Source: DASPLX01 sp035627375 | GTDB taxonomy: Bacteria; Pseudomonadota; Gammaproteobacteria; Burkholderiales; Burkholderiaceae_D | Assembly: GCA_035627375.1 (NCBI GenBank) | Contig: DASPLX010000023.1 | Coordinates: forward strand, 1 to 27,912 | DNA: 27,912 nucleotides | Direction of reading: 5' to 3' | Program-made: the position numbers and the translations under genes | In this document: positions 13,490-21,639 of the stretch, piece by piece | How positions within the stretch are numbered: the first letter of the stretch is position 1 | Layout of the letters: each line of letters begins with the position of its first letter | Notes under the pieces: model-generated | Told to the model about the DNA's origin: nothing | Database searches by the model: none | Seen by the model: only the letters and a program-made list of their open reading frames with translations

Positions 13490-16400
13490 ATGGCCACCAT
13501 CAATCCCTCCGAGCCGAACGACTCATTCTCGCAAGCGACTTCCTTCACCCTCGGCGACACTATCGTCAGTACGCTGTCTTCGACTTCGGACCAGGATTAC
13601 TACAAGGTCGTCATGACCGGCAGCGGCGTGATCAAGCTCGACATCAGCTCGGCCGAGCTGGCGGATTGGGCTTATGCCGTGGCGGTCTACGATCAGGCGG
13701 GCACGCTGCTGGGCTCCAACTATCTGGGCTATATCGACTCCAGTTCTTTCAGCGTCGCCGCGGCGAGCGCGGGAACATATTACATCGGCGTCACGGCGAG
13801 CAATATCCATTCGTCGTCACCGTACACCCTTGTCACTTCCGCCGGAAGCGGCAGCGCCGCCGACTACGAGAAGGAGGGCAACGAGACCCAGATGGCGGCT
13901 ACGGCGATCGCCTTCGATCGCGTCATCACCGGACAGCAGTCGAATTCGGCCGATGTCGATTATTTTTCGCTGAATGCCGATGCGGCCGGCAACCTGATCA
14001 TCGATTTCCGCGCGCCCGAGAAGTACGGCTACTCCCAATACCAGATCAGCGTGTACGACGCCGCCGGCAATCTGATCGACTCTAGGTCGACCGGCGGCCA
14101 CATGACCCTGATCGAACAGGTCGGTTCCGCGGGAACGTATTACGTGCGCGTGGAGACGTCCTCCGACGGCACCTACGAGGGCAAGGATTACAAGTTCGTC
14201 GCGCACATGGAGCCGGCGAGCGCGCTCGACGGAGCGACGGCGCTGGCAAGCGGAGTCGCGGTCGGCGGCAGCATCGCCGGCGTATCGGAACACGATTGGT
14301 ACGAGGTCGAACTGCAAGCCGGCAGCCTGTATCAATTCAGCGCGGCCGGCTCCGCGTCCGGCAGCGGCACGCTTGCCACGCCTTCGCTTTCGGTCTGCGC
14401 CTTCGATGGCCGCAGCCTGGAAAACTGCACCAACCTGCGGACCTACAGCGACGGCAGCACGCTCTATACTGCCGATCCGCAGATCGCATTCGTCGCACCC
14501 TACAGCGGCACCTATTATCTGATGGTCGGCGGCCTCGGCAATACCGGCAGCTATACGGTGCAACAGAGTTCGACGGCGACGGCCGATCTGATCGGCAGCC
14601 TGCTGTATTCGTCCGGCGATGCTTACCGGCGATGGAACACCGAAACGGCCGACGGTACCACGACGGTGACTTACGCTTTCATGACCTCATCCTCGACCGC
14701 CCTGGCGGACGGCGAAGTCGGATTTAGGGCGATGACCGACAGCCAGAAGCAGGCGGTACGCGACGTCCTCGCGATGTACAGTGCGTTCGCCGAGATCGAT
14801 TTCACCGAAGTCGCCAACACTTCCTCTGCGCAGATCACTTTCGGCACCAGCGACCAGCAGGGCGTGTCGAGCGGCGTCTGTTATTCCGATTGGGATGGGG
14901 CGGGCGGACTGCTGACGGCGAATGTCTACATCAGCAATACCGCATCGGGCGGCGGCACGCCGAGCAGCGAGTCGCTCTACAAGGGCGGGTCGGGCTATGA
15001 GACGCTGATCCACGAAATAGGACATGCGCTCGGGCTTAAGCATCCGGGCAATTACAATGCCGGCACCGGTTCCGGCACGCCGCCGTATATCTCCGCCGTC
15101 TGGGACAATACCGCGTATTCGCTCATGTCTTACGTCGAGGATCCGGAAGCCCAGGTCGGCATGCAGACGCCGGCGCTGCTCGACATCGTCGCAACCCAGT
15201 ATCTCTATGGCACGCGCAATACCAGCAGCGGGCAAACCCTGTCGTTCAGCAATACGAGCGAATTCCAGCAGAGCATTCTCGCGGGCAGCGGCGGCGACAC
15301 CATCGATCTCGGCAACCAGACCGGCGCCAGCCTGATTTCCCTGACGCCCGGGACATTCAGTTCCATCGGCCTCAAGAGCGACGGCACCGCCGCGCACGAC
15401 AACCTGACGCTGGCCTTTTCCGCCACCATCAACAAGGCGATCGGCGGGGCGGGCAACGACTTCATCATCGGCAACGCCAACAACGACACCCTTTCCGGCG
15501 GCGCCGGCAACGACACGATCGTCGTCGGCGGCAGCAGCGCGACCTTGGATGGCGGCGCCGGCAGCGATACCGCTGTGCTCTGGAGCAGCCGCGGCAATTT
15601 CACGTTGGCCAGGACGGCAACGGGGTATGCGGCCATCGATCATCGCGCTTCCGGCGGCACGGTCGATCTGACCGCCGTCGAATCGCTTCGGTTCTCTGAT
15701 CAATCGCTCACGCTGGCCAGCGACAGCAGCATCGGGTCGTCCTACGCCGGGGGCGCCGCGGACGATGTGCTCGAAGGCGGCGCCGGCGACGATATCCTGA
15801 GCGCCGGCGGCGGCAACGACAGCCTCAAACCAGGTGCTGGCAACAACTTTCTCGATGGAGGCGCCGGGACGGATACCGCGATCTTTACCGGCAATCGCGC
15901 GGATTACCGGCTCATGCGGACGGCAGCCGGCTATTCGGTTGTCGCCAAAACGGAGAGCGACAAGGGCGATACGCTCCAGAACATCGAGCAATTCACCTTC
16001 GCCGATTCATCACTCGCGGTCGACTACAGCGACGCGGTCCAGCAACTCTACGTGGCTTACTTCGGGCGCCCGGCCGATAGCGGCGCGCTCGCGAATTTTT
16101 CCGCCGCGCTCAAATCCTACGCGGCGCCGACCGATCTACAAAGCTTGAATACCGCTTACAACAGTAGCGTCCAGGTCCGCAGCCTGATCGATGCCTTCGG
16201 CACCAGCAACGAATCGAAGGCGCTCTATACCGGCGATACGACGGCGTTTGTCAACGCGATCTATCTCAACGTGCTCAATCGCGCGCCGGCCGCGGGAGGT
16301 CTGCAGTTCTGGGTCAACTCGATCGACAACGGAGGGCTGACCAGGGGCAACGCGGCGCTATCGATCATGGCGGGCGCGCTGGCCAATGACAGTCCCCAGG

Positions 16401-16741
16401 GCTTGCTCGACGCCGCGCTGGTCAACAACAAGATCCGGGCGGCATCCAATTTCACGTTCGCCATCGATACGGCGGCCGAGATTTCCGGCTACAGCGGCAA
16501 TTCGGCCGCCGCCACGGCACGCAGCCTGCTTGCAACGGTCACCAGCGCAACCGATACCGAAGCGTTCCAGGCGACGATCGAATCGACATTGGCAGGATTG
16601 GCTTCCGCGGGCGCGCGGGCGGGCAATGCGCGCCTGGAACGGACGCCTGCCCCGGAGCTTGACGATATTCCCGACGGCGTCGTTCAACTCGTCGGTGCGG
16701 CCGGCGGCGCGATGCTCTGGGAGGCGGCCGGCATCGTGTAG
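13490..16741 (+). CDS. Secreted RTX-type M10 metalloprotease with PPC-like and DUF4214 domains
   Basis: The 1083-residue protein starts at MATINPSEPNDSFSQATSF; the longer open frame upstream is Arg/Cys-rich non-coding sequence. It has no signal peptide, as expected for type I secretion. Three pre-peptidase-C-like beta domains (about 5-120, 125-240, 243-365; each with D-x-D-x-Y/W-Y/F and A-G-T-Y-Y) precede a serralysin-type catalytic domain. That domain has the zinc motif HEIGHALGLKH at 508-518 and the Met-turn SLMSY around M546. Two blocks of calcium-binding G-G-x-G-x-D repeats (about 647-690 and 750-793) follow, then DUF4214-type segments (VQQLYVAYFGRPADSGAL from about 845, FVNAIYLNVLNRAPAAGGL from about 918). 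The likely role is degradation of extracellular protein. No type I secretion genes are nearby, so export must use a system encoded elsewhere. Confidence 0.92.
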   Translation: MATINPSEPNDSFSQATSFTLGDTIVSTLSSTSDQDYYKVVMTGSGVIKLDISSAELADWAYAVAVYDQAGTLLGSNYLGYIDSSSFSVAAASAGTYYIGVTASNIHSSSPYTLVTSAGSGSAADYEKEGNETQMAATAIAFDRVITGQQSNSADVDYFSLNADAAGNLIIDFRAPEKYGYSQYQISVYDAAGNLIDSRSTGGHMTLIEQVGSAGTYYVRVETSSDGTYEGKDYKFVAHMEPASALDGATALASGVAVGGSIAGVSEHDWYEVELQAGSLYQFSAAGSASGSGTLATPSLSVCAFDGRSLENCTNLRTYSDGSTLYTADPQIAFVAPYSGTYYLMVGGLGNTGSYTVQQSSTATADLIGSLLYSSGDAYRRWNTETADGTTTVTYAFMTSSSTALADGEVGFRAMTDSQKQAVRDVLAMYSAFAEIDFTEVANTSSAQITFGTSDQQGVSSGVCYSDWDGAGGLLTANVYISNTASGGGTPSSESLYKGGSGYETLIHEIGHALGLKHPGNYNAGTGSGTPPYISAVWDNTAYSLMSYVEDPEAQVGMQTPALLDIVATQYLYGTRNTSSGQTLSFSNTSEFQQSILAGSGGDTIDLGNQTGASLISLTPGTFSSIGLKSDGTAAHDNLTLAFSATINKAIGGAGNDFIIGNANNDTLSGGAGNDTIVVGGSSATLDGGAGSDTAVLWSSRGNFTLARTATGYAAIDHRASGGTVDLTAVESLRFSDQSLTLASDSSIGSSYAGGAADDVLEGGAGDDILSAGGGNDSLKPGAGNNFLDGGAGTDTAIFTGNRADYRLMRTAAGYSVVAKTESDKGDTLQNIEQFTFADSSLAVDYSDAVQQLYVAYFGRPADSGALANFSAALKSYAAPTDLQSLNTAYNSSVQVRSLIDAFGTSNESKALYTGDTTAFVNAIYLNVLNRAPAAGGLQFWVNSIDNGGLTRGNAALSIMAGALANDSPQGLLDAALVNNKIRAASNFTFAIDTAAEISGYSGNSAAATARSLLATVTSATDTEAFQATIESTLAGLASAGARAGNARLERTPAPELDDIPDGVVQLVGAAGGAMLWEAAGIV

Positions 16742-16772
16742 ATACGCCGCCAGCCGTTTCGCCGCGCAACCG

Positions 16773-19088
16773 TCACGGAGCGGCCAGGCCGCTGGCCTTG
16801 ATCTTCGAATCGATCGCCTTGCCCTTGCGCGCCCGCTTGCCGATGTGACCTGCCAGGGCGGAGGCGTTCAGCGCCAATTCCTGCGGCTTGCCGCCGCGCC
16901 CGGCGCCGAGCACCACCACCCCGCGCTGATCGATCGGCTGCGCGGCCGCAAGCTTCTCGTTGTTCTCCAGTTCCATCAGGATCACGCCGCGCCCGCCGCC
17001 GGACAAGGCCTTGATCTCATCGAAGCCGAACACCAGCAGGCGGCCCTTTTCCGACAGGCAGGCGATCGCGCTGGCCGTGCTGGCTGCCACGCGCGGCATC
17101 AGCGGCTCGTCGCCCTCGTCGAGCGTCATGAACGCCTTGCCGCCCTTGGTGCGGGATAGCATGTCGCCGACCTTGGCGGTGAAGCCGTAGCCGGCCGTCG
17201 ATGCCAGCAGCAAGGTCGTGTCGGCCGTTCCGGCGAAGTAATGCAGCAGGCGCGTGCCGCTCGCCAGTTCGATCATGGTGGTGACCGGCTGGCCGTCGCC
17301 GCGGGCGCCGGGCAGGGCGGATACCGGCACCGAATAGACGCGGCCGTTCGAACCGAAGGCGAGCAGATGATCGACCGTGCGGCATTCGTAGGTCGCATAC
17401 AATCCGTCGCCGGCCTTGAACGTGAATTGCGCCGGATCGTGGCCGTGGCCGGTGCGCGCGCGCGCCCAACCCTTCTGCGAGATCACGACCGTCACCGGTT
17501 CGTCGATCACCTTTTGTTCGACGACCGCGCGTTCGGCTTCTTCGATCAGGGTGCGTCGCGCGTCGCCGTACTGCTTGGCGTCGCCTTCGATTTCCTTGAT
17601 CAGGAGTTTCTTCATCGAGGCCGGGTTGTCGAGCAAATCGTGCAGCGTCGCCTTTTCCTTGCGCAGCTCGGCCAGCTCCTGCTGGATCTTGATCGCTTCC
17701 AGGCGCGCCAACTGGCGCAGGCGGATCTCGAGGATGTCCTCGGCCTGGCGGTCCGACAGCTTGAACGCCTGCATCAGCGCCGGCTTCGGCTCGTCCGATT
17801 CGCGGATGATCTTGATCACCTTGTCGATGTTGAGCAGCACCGCCTCGCGGCCTTCGAGGATGTGGATGCGGTCGTCGACCTTCTGCAGGCGGAATTGCGT
17901 GCGGCGCGTGATCGTGGCGAAGCGGAAATCGATCCACTCGCGCAGGATGTCGGCCAAGCCCTTCTGGCGCGGCCGGCCGTCGCGGCCGATCATGACCAGG
18001 TTGAGCGACACGCTGGTCTCGAGCGAGGTATGCGCGAGCAGCATGTTCATGAACTCGTCCTGGTCGATGTTCTTCGACTTCGGTTCGAACACCAGGCGCA
18101 CCGGCGCGTCGCGGCCGGATTCGTCGCGCACCGTGTCGAGCGATGCCAGGATGGTTTGCTTGAGCGCCAGCTGTTCCGGCGTCAGCGTCTTCTTGCCGAG
18201 CTTGAGCTTCGGATTGGTCAATTCCTCGATTTCCTCGAGTACCTTTTGCGCCGAGGTGCCGGGCGGCAGCTCGGTGACGACGGCTTGCCATTGGCCGCGC
18301 GCGAGATCTTCGATTTTCCAGCGCGCGCGCACCTTCATCGTGCCACGGCCGGTGTCGTACATTTCGGTGAGCTGCTGCGCCGGCGTGATGATCTGGCCGC
18401 CGCCCGGGAAATCGGGGCCGGGCACCAGCTCCATCAGTTCCGCGTGCGGCAGCTTCGGATTGCGGATCATGGCCACCGCCGCTTTCGCGACTTCCTGCAG
18501 GTTGTGCGAAGGAATCTCCGTGGCGAGGCCGACCGCGATGCCCGAGGCGCCGTTCAGCAGCACCATCGGCAGGCGCGCCGGCAGCAGCTTCGGCTCTTCC
18601 GTCGAGCCGTCGTAATTCGGTTGGAAATCGACCGTGCCCATGTCGATCTCGTCGAGCAGGAGCTTGGCGATCGGCGTCAGGCGCGCTTCGGTGTAGCGCA
18701 TCGCCGCCGCGCCGTCGCCGTCGCGCGAGCCGAAGTTGCCCTGGCCGTCGATCAGCGGATAGCGCATCGAGAAATCCTGCGCCATCCGCACCAGCGCGTC
18801 GTAGACCGACTGGTCGCCGTGCGGATGCAGCTTGCCGAGCACGTCGCCGACCACGGCGGCCGATTTGCGCGGCTTGGCGGCGGCGTTCAGGCCGAGTTCG
18901 TTCATCGCGTACAGGATGCGGCGCTGCACCGGCTTCTGGCCGTCGCAGACGTCGGGCAGGGCGCGGCCCTTGACGACGGAAATCGCGTAATCGAGATAGG
19001 CGCGCTCGGCGAAGGTGGCGAGCGTCAGGGAATCGCCGCCGCCGCCGTCCGGCTGCATGTTTTCAAACAGGTTGGCTTGTTCAGTCAT
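16773..19088 (-). CDS. parC: DNA topoisomerase IV subunit A
   Basis: The 771-residue protein is the breakage-reunion subunit of topoisomerase IV, which decatenates daughter chromosomes together with ParE. The winged-helix region has KPVQRRILYAMNELGL (about 52-67) and the quinolone-determining segment HPHGDQSVYDALVRMAQ (88-104). The catalytic tyrosine is Y132 in AAMRYTEARL. The tower and coiled-coil region follow, then a C-terminal beta-pinwheel with degenerate repeats (for example GRVYSVPVSALPGARGDGQP). The positions equal to E. coli ParC Ser80 and Glu84 are Gln93 and Asp97. It lies 44 bases downstream of parE in the same direction and is probably co-transcribed. Its stop lies 31 bases from that of the convergent protease, with no clear terminator between. 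The ribosome site is weak. Confidence 0.96.
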   Translation of the reverse strand: MTEQANLFENMQPDGGGGDSLTLATFAERAYLDYAISVVKGRALPDVCDGQKPVQRRILYAMNELGLNAAAKPRKSAAVVGDVLGKLHPHGDQSVYDALVRMAQDFSMRYPLIDGQGNFGSRDGDGAAAMRYTEARLTPIAKLLLDEIDMGTVDFQPNYDGSTEEPKLLPARLPMVLLNGASGIAVGLATEIPSHNLQEVAKAAVAMIRNPKLPHAELMELVPGPDFPGGGQIITPAQQLTEMYDTGRGTMKVRARWKIEDLARGQWQAVVTELPPGTSAQKVLEEIEELTNPKLKLGKKTLTPEQLALKQTILASLDTVRDESGRDAPVRLVFEPKSKNIDQDEFMNMLLAHTSLETSVSLNLVMIGRDGRPRQKGLADILREWIDFRFATITRRTQFRLQKVDDRIHILEGREAVLLNIDKVIKIIRESDEPKPALMQAFKLSDRQAEDILEIRLRQLARLEAIKIQQELAELRKEKATLHDLLDNPASMKKLLIKEIEGDAKQYGDARRTLIEEAERAVVEQKVIDEPVTVVISQKGWARARTGHGHDPAQFTFKAGDGLYATYECRTVDHLLAFGSNGRVYSVPVSALPGARGDGQPVTTMIELASGTRLLHYFAGTADTTLLLASTAGYGFTAKVGDMLSRTKGGKAFMTLDEGDEPLMPRVAASTASAIACLSEKGRLLVFGFDEIKALSGGGRGVILMELENNEKLAAAQPIDQRGVVVLGAGRGGKPQELALNASALAGHIGKRARKGKAIDSKIKASGLAAP

Positions 19089-19132
19089 GGTGCTTCAGAA
19101 AATGTTCGGTATCAGGAAGGAGATCGGATGGA

Positions 19133-21127
19133 TCAGATATCCGCTTCCGCCTCGTTGCCGTGCTCTTCGAGCCAGGCGCGGCGCGCCGCCGCTTCGCCCT
19201 TGCCCATCAGCATGTTGAAGCGCGCTTCCGACAGGTCGATGTCGAAATCGTTGAAGGCGACCGGCAGCAGGCGCCGCGTATCGGGATTCATGGTCGTTTC
19301 CCACAGCTGTTCGGCATTCATCTCGCCGAGACCCTTGAAGCGGGCGATCGACCAGCCGGCTTCCTTGACGCCGTCCTTGCGCAGCTTGTCCTCGATCGCT
19401 TCCAGTTCGCCGTCGTCGAGCGCATAGAGCTTCTGGGCCGGCTTCTTGCCGCGCGCGGGCGCGTCGACACGGTACAGCGGCGGCCGCGCGATATAGATGT
19501 GGCCGCGTTCGATCAGTTTCGGGAAATGCCTGAAGAACAGCGTCAGCAGGAGCACCTGGATATGCGAGCCGTCGACGTCGGCATCGGACAGGATGCAGAT
19601 GCGGCCGTAGCGCAGGCCGGAGAGATCGGGATGGTCGTTGCGGCCGTGCGGATCGACGCCGATGGCCACCGCGATGTCGTGGATCTCATTGTTGGCGAAC
19701 AGCCGGTCGCGCTCGGTCTCCCAGGCATTCAGGACCTTGCCGCGCAAGGGCAGGATGGCCTGGAATTCCTTGTCGCGGCCCATCTTGGCGGAACCGCCGG
19801 CGGAGTCGCCCTCGACCAGGAACAATTCGTTGCGCGTCACGTCGTCCGATTCGCAATCGGTCAGCTTGCCGGGTAGCACCGCCACGCCCGAGGATTTTTT
19901 CTTCTCGACTTTCTGCGCCGAGCGCAGGCGCGATTGGGCTTGCTTGATGACGAGTTCGGCCAGTTTCTTGCCGTAGTCGACATGCTGGTGCAGCCACAGT
20001 TCGAGCGCCGGCTTGGTGAAGGTGCCGACCAGCTTGACCGCGTCGCGCGAATTGAGCCGTTCCTTGATCTGGCCCTGGAATTGCGGATCGAGCACCTTGG
20101 CCGACAGGACGAAGGAGACGCGCGCGAACACGTCTTCCGGCAGCAGCTTGACGCCCTTCGGCAGCAGCGAATGCATCTCGACGAAGCTCTTGACCGCGTT
20201 GAACAAGCCTTCGCGCAGGCCGGATTCGTGGGTGCCGCCCGCCGGCGTCGGAATCAGGTTGACGTAGGACTCGCGCACCACGTTGCCTTCCTCGGTCCAG
20301 GCCACGACCCAGGCCGCGCCCTCGCCCTCGGCGAAACCCTCGGCGTCGCCGCCCGCGTATTGCTCGCCTTCGAACAAGGGGATCAGCGGTTCGGCATGCG
20401 ATGCCTGCGCCAGCGCTTCGACCAGGTAGCCGCGCAAGCCCTGGTCGTACTGCCAGGTCTGGGTATCGCCGTTCTTGGCATTGACCAGCGTGACCTTGAC
20501 GCCCGGCAGCAGCACCGCCTTCGAGCGCAGCAAGCGTTGCAATTCGCCCTGCGGAATCGCCGGCGAGTCGAAGTATTTCGGATTCGGCCAGACGGTCACC
20601 CGGGTCCCGGCTTTCTTTTCATCCTTGGCGAGCGGACGCGATTTCAGTTTTTGCACCACATCGCCATCGGCGAACACGATTTCGTGCATGCCGCGCCCTT
20701 GTTCATCCTTGCGCCAGACAGTGACCTCCAGCCGCGACGACAAGGCATTGGTGACCGATACGCCGACGCCGTGCAGGCCGCCGGAGAACGAATAGGCGCC
20801 GCCCGAACCCTTGTCGAACTTGCCGCCCGCATGCAGGCGCGTGAACACGATCTCGACCGTCGGCACCTTTTCCTCGGGATGGAGGCCGACGGGAATGCCG
20901 CGGCCGTCGTCCTCGACGGACACGCTGCCGTCGGTATTGAGCGTGACGACGATGTTCTTGCAAAAGCCGCCGAGCGCTTCATCGGAAGCGTTGTCGATGA
21001 CTTCCTGGATGATGTGGAGCGGGTTTTCGGTCCGGGTGTACATCCCGGGGCGTTGTTTGACCGGTTCGAGCCCTTTCAGGACGCGGATGGACGATTCGCT
21101 GTAGTCGGACGATTTTCTGGTTGCCAT
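19133..21127 (-). CDS. parE: DNA topoisomerase IV subunit B
   Basis: The 664-residue protein is the ATPase subunit of topoisomerase IV. Its length, without the roughly 170-residue insert of E. coli GyrB, and its pairing with ParC mark it as ParE and not GyrB. The GHKL ATPase has EVIDNASDEALGG with catalytic E42 and Mg-binding N46, DDGRGIPV, and the lid GGLHGVGVSVTNALS. The transducer holds the K-loop area before the TOPRIM domain, which has LVEGDSAGGSA (E439) and the metal triad DADVDGS (D515, D517, D519). The C-terminus carries the usual W-x-T-T-M-N-P-D-T-R-R-L-L motif. It precedes parC by 44 bases in one operon. The divergent upstream gap contains a LexA box about 200 bases away. A weak -10-like TAGAAT lies near 21187-21192 on the minus strand. 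Confidence 0.96.
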   Translation of the reverse strand: MATRKSSDYSESSIRVLKGLEPVKQRPGMYTRTENPLHIIQEVIDNASDEALGGFCKNIVVTLNTDGSVSVEDDGRGIPVGLHPEEKVPTVEIVFTRLHAGGKFDKGSGGAYSFSGGLHGVGVSVTNALSSRLEVTVWRKDEQGRGMHEIVFADGDVVQKLKSRPLAKDEKKAGTRVTVWPNPKYFDSPAIPQGELQRLLRSKAVLLPGVKVTLVNAKNGDTQTWQYDQGLRGYLVEALAQASHAEPLIPLFEGEQYAGGDAEGFAEGEGAAWVVAWTEEGNVVRESYVNLIPTPAGGTHESGLREGLFNAVKSFVEMHSLLPKGVKLLPEDVFARVSFVLSAKVLDPQFQGQIKERLNSRDAVKLVGTFTKPALELWLHQHVDYGKKLAELVIKQAQSRLRSAQKVEKKKSSGVAVLPGKLTDCESDDVTRNELFLVEGDSAGGSAKMGRDKEFQAILPLRGKVLNAWETERDRLFANNEIHDIAVAIGVDPHGRNDHPDLSGLRYGRICILSDADVDGSHIQVLLLTLFFRHFPKLIERGHIYIARPPLYRVDAPARGKKPAQKLYALDDGELEAIEDKLRKDGVKEAGWSIARFKGLGEMNAEQLWETTMNPDTRRLLPVAFNDFDIDLSEARFNMLMGKGEAAARRAWLEEHGNEAEADI

Positions 21128-21288
21128 TCAAGTGGGAAGTAGGAAATCAGGGGGATTCTGGGCTGGGGTGTCGATTCTGAGCCTGCATTCTAATGAAAAA
21201 ACCACGGCGCGCCTGCTTGTTCATGTGCCGCCGTTCCACCGACGCCACCACGGCACCCGGGAGAAACCGGTGACTTTGTAGTAAGCAA

Positions 21289-21318
21289 TTGATTTTCTTC
21301 GGGTTTTTACTCTATACA
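21289..21318 (+). promoter_or_regulatory. Putative sigma-70 promoter next to the LexA box
   Basis: TTGATT (21289-21294) and TATACA (21313-21318) at 18-base spacing, or CTATAC at 17, form a reasonable sigma-70-type promoter on the plus strand. The start site would fall at about 21325, at the edge of the LexA box. It points toward the collagenase gene over a leader of about 310 bases. Confidence 0.5.
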
Positions 21319-21323
21319 CCCAG

Positions 21324-21343
21324 TACTGTACATAAACACAGTG
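21324..21343. promoter_or_regulatory. LexA (SOS) box
   Basis: TACTGTACATAAACACAGTG matches the known LexA consensus (CTG, ten bases, CAG, AT-rich centre with alternating TA) in both half-sites and spacing: ACTGT, eight bases, ACAGT. It overlaps the predicted start site of the adjacent plus-strand promoter, the classical place for LexA repression. It lies about 200 bases upstream of parE and about 300 bases upstream of the collagenase gene, so the regulated transcript is not certain. Confidence 0.8.
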
Positions 21344-21411
21344 TTAAGGGCAAGGGCCGGGTTTTGCGCCCCCGCAGCTTCCCACGGTGAAATATCGCTA
21401 CGCATTTTTTG

Positions 21412-21430
21412 AATATATATGTAATATATT
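21412..21430. repeat. AT-only inverted repeat
   Basis: AATATAT (21412-21418) and ATATATT (21424-21430) are perfect inverted copies around ATGTA. The stretch is unusually AT-rich for this genome and could be a bent-DNA, nucleoid-protein or melting site. No function can be assigned. Confidence 0.5.
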
Positions 21431-21639
21431 TAAGCCGAAAAACCGACCGCCTCGGGCCGCAGAGCCCGGATCAGAAAGCGGAGGTTCCGTCTGCTGATTC
21501 ATCGCATCAAGGGTAGGAGAGACAAGACACGGCCGGTACCGGCGGTTCGCGTGAGCGCTGCCGTATCGCGGTTGGCGCGACCTCGACGCTGATTGCGGCA
21601 AGGCGCGCCGCATTATTCAAAAAATGAGGAGATAAATCG

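Larger units (their letters stand above)
21128..21639. other. 512-bp non-coding region between parE and the collagenase gene
   Basis: No supported gene is found. A 71-codon minus-strand frame and a 36-codon plus-strand frame starting with GTG at 21387 have no ribosome site or recognisable product. The region holds a LexA box and sigma-70-like promoter (21289-21343), an AT-only inverted repeat (21412-21430) and the ribosome site GAGGAG (about 21626-21631) of the collagenase gene. The centre near 21400-21430 is strongly AT-rich against a GC-rich background. Confidence 0.6.

Noticed and set aside
15420..15870. Repeated GGCGGCGCCGGC-like DNA within the RTX protease, first considered as a DNA repeat or CRISPR-like array
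   Set aside because: It is fully explained by the coding of calcium-binding G-G-x-G-x-D repeats. Unit spacing and sequence do not fit CRISPR.
17241..21142. Long plus-strand open frames (728 and 402 codons) opposite parC and parE
   Set aside because: They are codon-bias shadows of the topoisomerase IV genes with repetitive Arg/Gln/Asp/Leu composition and no domain.
21387..21500. 36-codon plus-strand frame starting with GTG between the LexA box and the collagenase gene
   Set aside because: No ribosome site and no recognisable features. It remains only a remote option for an SOS peptide.
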